Shown: positions 5,761-8,937 of the stretch, in pieces
How the letters are laid out: each line of letters begins with the position of its first letter
Position numbering within the stretch: the stretch's first letter is position 1
Origin: Candidatus Izemoplasma sp.
GTDB lineage: Bacteria; Bacillota_I; Bacilli_A; Izemoplasmatales; Izemoplasmataceae
NCBI GenBank assembly: GCA_007123975.1
Contig: SLFZ01000103.1
Coordinates: forward strand, 1-8,937
Length of the DNA: 8,937 nt
Direction: 5' to 3'
Position numbers and translations under genes: made by a program
The notes under the pieces: generated by a model
Told to the model about the DNA's origin: nothing
Seen by the model: the letters and a program-made list of their open reading frames with translations, nothing else
The model's database searches: none

Positions 5761-6024
5761 TTACTTCACGTACTTGCCGAGGATGTGAATGATTTCGTCG
5801 ACCTTGGTCTCGGCATCGCCGCCGTTGAACGAGTCTCTTACGCACGTGTCGATGTGGTTTTTTAAAATCGAAAGGTTGGCTTTGCGAATCAGCGATTCGA
5901 GCGCTGAAATCTGCGTTGCAATGTCCACGCAATAACGTGATTCTTCGGTCATCCGGATGATGGCGTCGAGTTGTCCTCGCGCGGTTTTGAGAAGGTTTAG
6001 CGCCGGTTTATGTTCTGGCTTCAC
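5761..6024 (-). CDS. csoR: CsoR copper-sensing repressor
   Basis: The 87-residue protein is an all-helical CsoR/RcnR-family repressor. The Cu(I) ligand set is complete: C32 (RYCVDI), H57 and C61 (NHIDTC), the same Cys-His-Cys spacing as in classical CsoR, where C36, H61 and C65 bind Cu(I). The family's RGQL (16-19) and the long second helix 34-60 are present. Apo-CsoR tetramers bind G/C-rich palindromes; Cu(I) releases them. The start codon is GTG at 6024, with AAAGGA 10 bases upstream, a fairly weak site, and it overlaps the copA 3' end by 17 bases. It is thus translated from the copA message and should repress its own synthesis through the palindrome at 8510-8525. The His-Cys set argues against a formaldehyde (FrmR) or nickel (RcnR) sensor and against a CstR persulfide sensor. 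Confidence 0.93.
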   Translation of the reverse strand: MKPEHKPALNLLKTARGQLDAIIRMTEESRYCVDIATQISALESLIRKANLSILKNHIDTCVRDSFNGGDAETKVDEIIHILGKYVK

Positions 6025-8473
6025 GGGGCGTCAATCCTTTCAACTGGATTTTTCTGAGGCGGAGGGAGTTGTATACGACGTTGAGTGAACTAAGGCTCAT
6101 CGCCGCGGCCCCAATCATCGGGTGCAGAAGGCCAAACATCGCAAACGGAATCGCGACGGCGTTATAAAACCAGGCCCAGAAATAGTTTTGTTTGATTTTG
6201 CGGAAGATGTTTTTCGAAAGCACGAGTGCCGCAAGAATGGTTTCTAAGTCGCCGCGCACCAAGGTCACGTCGGCCGCTTCAATGGCGACGTCGGTGCCGG
6301 TGCCGATGGCCATGCCGACGTTGGCTTGTTTGAGGGCGGGGGCGTCGTTGATCCCGTCGCCCACCATGGCCACAAGGCCGTGCTTTTCCTGGAGGTTGAC
6401 GATTTCATCGACCTTGCCGTCGGGCAGGATGCCGGCGATGACGTGGGTAATGCCCAAGGATTTGGCAATGGCGGTGGCGGTGCGTTCGTTGTCGCCGGTA
6501 ATCATCGCCGTTTTAATGCCCATTTTCTCGATGGCTCTGATGACCGCTTTGGCATCAGGCTTCAGCGCGTCGGCGATGGCAAGATAACCGATTAAAGTGC
6601 CAGTTTTGGCGACCATGACGACGGTTTTCCCTTCGTTTTCAAGCGCTTTAACGTCGTCTTCAACCGAGCTGACGTCGATGTCGTTTGCGCCCATAAGCGC
6701 GCGGTTTCCTATGAATACGGTGTCATCGTTTAAGCGTGCTTTGACGCCTTTTCCTGTGATGGCTTCGAAGCTGGTGGCTTCATCGAGTTTCACCTTGAGC
6801 GCTTTCGCTTTTTCCAAGACGGCGTGGGCGAGGGGGTGTTCGGATCCTTTTTCAACCGAGCCGGCCACAAACATCAACGCTTTTTCATCGCCATCAACGG
6901 CGTGGAGATTGGTGACCTCTGGTTTTCCGTGGGTCAAGGTGCCGGTTTTGTCAAACGCGATGACGCGAATGTCTTTTAAGGTTTGCACGGCCTCGCCGTT
7001 GCGGATGAGAATGCCATTGTCGGCGCCTTTTCCGCTGCCGACCATAAGGGCGGTCGGGGTGCCCAACCCAAGCGCACACGGGCACGAGATGACGAGCACG
7101 GCGGTGGCGGTGATGAAGGCGAGGGTTAATGGTGACTGGTCAGTATTCACCCAAGGCAAGACGTTTTCCACCGATGAGAGGATGCCGAGGTGGAAGTTGG
7201 TGAAGACGAGGAATGACGTAAACGTCAACGCGGTAATGACCATCACGGCAGGAACAAAGAAACCGGTGATGCGGTCGGCGAACTCCTGAATCGGAACTTT
7301 TGACCCCTGGGCTTCTTCAACGAGTTTAATGACTTGAGACAAGAACGTGTCTTCACCGATTTTCGTGACTTCGATTTTTAGCACGCCTTGTTTGTTGATG
7401 GTGGCGCCGATGACCTCGTCGCCTTTCTTGCGGGTCACGGGCATCGATTCGCCGGTGGCGATGGATTCGTCGACGGCGCTTTCGCCATCGACGACAATGC
7501 CGTCGGTTGGAATCTTCTCACCCGGGCGCACGACCATGATATCGCCTTTATCCAGCTCGTTCACGTGGACCTCGACTTCTTCGCCGTCGACGAGCACACG
7601 GGCCGTTTTTGCGCCGAGTTCAATCAGTTTCTTGATCGCTTGGCTGGCTTTGCCTTTCGCGCGGGTTTCCAAAAACTTCCCAATTAAGTGGAATGTCATA
7701 ATCGTTGCGGCCATTTCCACAAACGTGGTAATCGGCATGAAGATGCCCATCAATCCGATAAGGTATGGCGGCAATGAGCCCATCGAAACAAGCACGTCCA
7801 TGTTTGGACGGAGATTTTTAAGCGATTTATATGCAGCGATGTGCACGTGACGTCCGAAGTAAAAGACAATGGGGAAGGCCAGCACGGCGACCGTGCTCGT
7901 GTAGATGGGTCTTGGGACAGACACGATGAACATCTGAATCATCATCAATGTCATGATGACGCTGGCGAGGATGGCGCTTCGCACCATGCGCGTTTTCGCC
8001 GTGTTCATCTTGGCGAGTTCAGGGTCTTCCTCATCGCCACGATCGGCTTGAAGTACCGCTTCATACCCGGCGTTGGCGACCGCTTTTTTCACGTCGCTTA
8101 GCTTCAGCACACTGGGGTCGTAGCGGAAGGTGAGTTTGTCGTTGGAGATGTTGACGTTGACGTTTTCAACGCCTTTGAGTTTGCTGACGGTGCGGTCAAC
8201 CGTGTTAACACACGTCGCGCACGTCATGCCTTTCACATGCATCGAGATGGACTTCATGTGATTTTCTAAACGCGGCTCATAACCGCTGTTGCGGATGGCT
8301 TTAAGCACATCGTCTTGACTAATGACGGAATCATCGTACGTGACGACGGCGCTGTCGTTAGCGATGTTAACACGCGCTTCTTTCACACCGTCGGTGTTGT
8401 TTAGTGTGGTTTCAACGGTGTTAACACACGATGCGCACGACATCCCGTCGATGCGTAATTTAAGGGTTTTCAT
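6008..8473 (-). CDS. copA: Cu(I)-exporting P1B-type ATPase CopA
   Basis: The start is the ATG at 8473, with TGGAGGAA 6 bases upstream; an in-frame ATG at 8497 has no site. The 821-residue protein pumps Cu(I) out across the cytoplasmic membrane. Two N-terminal HMA domains carry GMSCASC (10-16) and GMTCATC (82-88). Early spans lie at about 163-265. The actuator loop has TGES (340-343), the transport site in the membrane is CPC (464-466), and the ATP domain has DKTGT with the phosphorylated D508, HP (546-547), TGDN (659-662) and GDGINDAP (705-712). The final spans hold Y770-N771 and M792-SLSS, the residues that mark Cu(I)-selective P1B-1 pumps. All motifs are intact and the length is normal. It is first in a two-gene operon with csoR and is probably repressed by it. 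Confidence 0.97.
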   Translation of the reverse strand: MKTLKLRIDGMSCASCVNTVETTLNNTDGVKEARVNIANDSAVVTYDDSVISQDDVLKAIRNSGYEPRLENHMKSISMHVKGMTCATCVNTVDRTVSKLKGVENVNVNISNDKLTFRYDPSVLKLSDVKKAVANAGYEAVLQADRGDEEDPELAKMNTAKTRMVRSAILASVIMTLMMIQMFIVSVPRPIYTSTVAVLAFPIVFYFGRHVHIAAYKSLKNLRPNMDVLVSMGSLPPYLIGLMGIFMPITTFVEMAATIMTFHLIGKFLETRAKGKASQAIKKLIELGAKTARVLVDGEEVEVHVNELDKGDIMVVRPGEKIPTDGIVVDGESAVDESIATGESMPVTRKKGDEVIGATINKQGVLKIEVTKIGEDTFLSQVIKLVEEAQGSKVPIQEFADRITGFFVPAVMVITALTFTSFLVFTNFHLGILSSVENVLPWVNTDQSPLTLAFITATAVLVISCPCALGLGTPTALMVGSGKGADNGILIRNGEAVQTLKDIRVIAFDKTGTLTHGKPEVTNLHAVDGDEKALMFVAGSVEKGSEHPLAHAVLEKAKALKVKLDEATSFEAITGKGVKARLNDDTVFIGNRALMGANDIDVSSVEDDVKALENEGKTVVMVAKTGTLIGYLAIADALKPDAKAVIRAIEKMGIKTAMITGDNERTATAIAKSLGITHVIAGILPDGKVDEIVNLQEKHGLVAMVGDGINDAPALKQANVGMAIGTGTDVAIEAADVTLVRGDLETILAALVLSKNIFRKIKQNYFWAWFYNAVAIPFAMFGLLHPMIGAAAMSLSSLNVVYNSLRLRKIQLKGLTPREART

Positions 8474-8509
8474 AAGCAATTCCTCCAGTGGAATCAATAA
8501 TCTTTAACC

Positions 8510-8525
8510 CCCCCTATATAGGGGG
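8510..8525. promoter_or_regulatory. Putative CsoR operator
   Basis: CCCCCTATATAGGGGG is a perfect 16-bp palindrome; the left C run extends two more bases. C-run/AT-centre/G-run palindromes are the known binding sites of CsoR-type repressors. It lies about 3 to 18 bases past the predicted copA start point, so bound repressor would block transcription of copA and csoR. Confidence 0.8.
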
Positions 8526-8534
8526 TGCATTCTC

Positions 8535-8563
8535 ACTATAACATCCTTCGAAAAACACGTCAA
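8535..8563 (-). promoter_or_regulatory. copA-csoR promoter
   Basis: On the minus strand TTGACG (8558-8563) and TATAGT (8535-8540) are exactly 17 bases apart, each with five of six consensus matches. The predicted start near 8528 gives a leader of about 55 bases containing the palindrome. Confidence 0.85.
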
Positions 8564-8639
8564 GAAATCCATCTTGCGTTCGATATTTTTGCGCCTATCG
8601 ATGCCGGAGCGGGACGGACTGGGATTTGCTTTTTTCCGG

Positions 8640-8668
8640 TTGCTTTTAGCGAGCGCCTTTGATATAAT
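8640..8668 (+). promoter_or_regulatory. Promoter of the tRNA-Tyr/tRNA-Trp unit
   Basis: TTGCTT (8640-8645) and a perfect TATAAT (8663-8668) are 17 bases apart, with a TG one base before the -10 box (extended -10). Transcription should begin near 8675. Confidence 0.82.
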
Positions 8669-8674
8669 ATGATA

Positions 8675-8693
8675 GCGCCAAAACAGTAGGCGC
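8675..8693 (+). other. Hairpin at the 5' end of the tRNA precursor
   Basis: GCGCC (8675-8679) can pair with GGCGC (8689-8693) around a 9-base loop. It coincides with the predicted transcript start and lies 16 bases before tRNA-Tyr, so it would be removed with the leader by RNase P. Confidence 0.45.
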
Positions 8694-8709
8694 AACCCGT
8701 ATCTTAGGC

Positions 8710-8794
8710 GGAGGGGTAGCGAAGTGGCTAAACGCGGCAGACTGTAAATCTGCTCCCTCAGGGTTCGGCGGTTCGAATCCGTCCCCCTCCACCA
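8710..8794 (+). tRNA. tRNA-Tyr (anticodon GTA)
   Basis: The 85-base gene folds as a class II tRNA: acceptor GGAGGGG/CCCCTCC (8710-8716 with 8784-8790), anticodon stem GCAGA/TCTGC with loop CTGTAAA (anticodon 8744-8746), a long variable arm (8754-8766) and T arm GGCGG-TTCGAAT-CCGTC. The discriminator is A8791 and CCA is encoded. A long variable arm with GTA is the bacterial Tyr pattern; G1-C72 and A73 agree with it. Confidence 0.97.
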
Positions 8795-8798
8795 TCGT

Positions 8799-8873
8799 AG
8801 GGGTGTGGTGTCAATGGTAGCACAGCGGTCTCCAAAACCGTTAGTACGGGTTCGAATCCTGTCACCCCTGCCA
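8799..8873 (+). tRNA. tRNA-Trp (anticodon CCA)
   Basis: The acceptor stem AGGGGTG/CACCCCT (8799-8805 with 8863-8869), anticodon stem GCGGT/ACCGT with loop CTCCAAA (anticodon 8832-8834), T loop TTCGAAT, discriminator G8870 and encoded CCA identify it. G73 is the bacterial Trp determinant. It lies 4 bases after tRNA-Tyr, so both come from one precursor. The CCA anticodon reads UGG only. Confidence 0.97.
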
Positions 8874-8883
8874 TAAAACGTAC

Positions 8884-8912
8884 AAAAGAAGCCGTTTCGG
8901 GCTTCTTTTTTT
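8884..8912 (+). terminator. Terminator of the tRNA unit
   Basis: GAAGCC (8888-8893) pairs with GGCTTC (8900-8905), extended by AAAA/TTTT, followed by a seven-T run. It begins 11 bases after tRNA-Trp. The last 25 bases of the window show nothing further. Confidence 0.93.
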
Positions 8913-8937
8913 GTGCGTTTTCAGCCACATCAGAGCG

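Noticed and set aside
6597..7850. Two long plus-strand frames (230 and 167 codons) opposite copA
   Set aside because: copA is complete with all P-type ATPase motifs on the other strand; the antisense products are Ser/Thr/Pro-rich without family features.
8474..8497. Upstream ATG start for copA
   Set aside because: The sequence between this ATG and 8473 contains the GGAGG site that serves the ATG at 8473, and homologues start just before the first HMA domain.
1..8937. Mobile elements, CRISPR arrays, phage or defence genes
   Set aside because: No transposase or integrase motifs, no flanking direct repeats, and no regularly spaced repeats were found; every large open frame is accounted for by housekeeping, transport or copper genes.

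Overview
The window looks like ordinary chromosome from an anaerobic or facultatively anaerobic bacterium of the Bacillota/Mycoplasmatota type. The signs are a [FeFe] hydrogenase, strong AGGAGG-type ribosome binding sites, a CsoR-CopA-CopZ copper set, an acyl-ACP thioesterase and a Tyr-Trp tRNA pair with encoded CCA ends. By eye the base composition is near half G+C. TGA is used as a stop and tRNA-Trp carries CCA, so the standard bacterial code applies, not the mycoplasma code. The lineage is an inference; no marker gene here fixes it.

Layout. (1) 1-586: the 3' end of an [FeFe] hydrogenase catalytic subunit and its terminator. (2) 627-1671: a single-gene unit for a lipoprotein built from two diverged copies of one domain. 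(3) 1731-5121: a probable six-gene operon, read from an extended -10 promoter: a double-CDGSH iron-sulfur protein, a small multi-span membrane protein, a two-span PLDc_N-type peptide, an ABC ATPase, an ABC-2 permease and an acyl-ACP thioesterase. The last five genes overlap one another. The PLDc_N/ATPase/permease order matches yxlE-yxlF-yxlG of Bacillus subtilis. (4) 5122-5433 (-): a thioredoxin-like protein, convergent with the operon. (5) 5475-8563: a copper homeostasis locus, with copZ on the + strand and a copA-csoR operon on the - strand, the two facing a shared terminator. The copA promoter is close to consensus and is followed at once by a perfect 16-bp palindrome that fits a CsoR operator. 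(6) 8640-8912: tRNA-Tyr and tRNA-Trp with their own promoter and terminator.

How it works together: CopA exports Cu(I), CopZ probably chaperones Cu(I) in the cytosol, and CsoR probably represses copA and itself until Cu(I) binds its Cys-His-Cys site. The six-gene operon joins an ABC exporter to a fatty-acid-releasing thioesterase and a redox or Fe-S protein; its substrate cannot be read from sequence.

I found no phage, transposon, CRISPR array, toxin-antitoxin pair or defence system, and nothing clearly previously undescribed. The items most worth a second look are the six-gene operon, the duplicated lipoprotein and the copper regulation layout.
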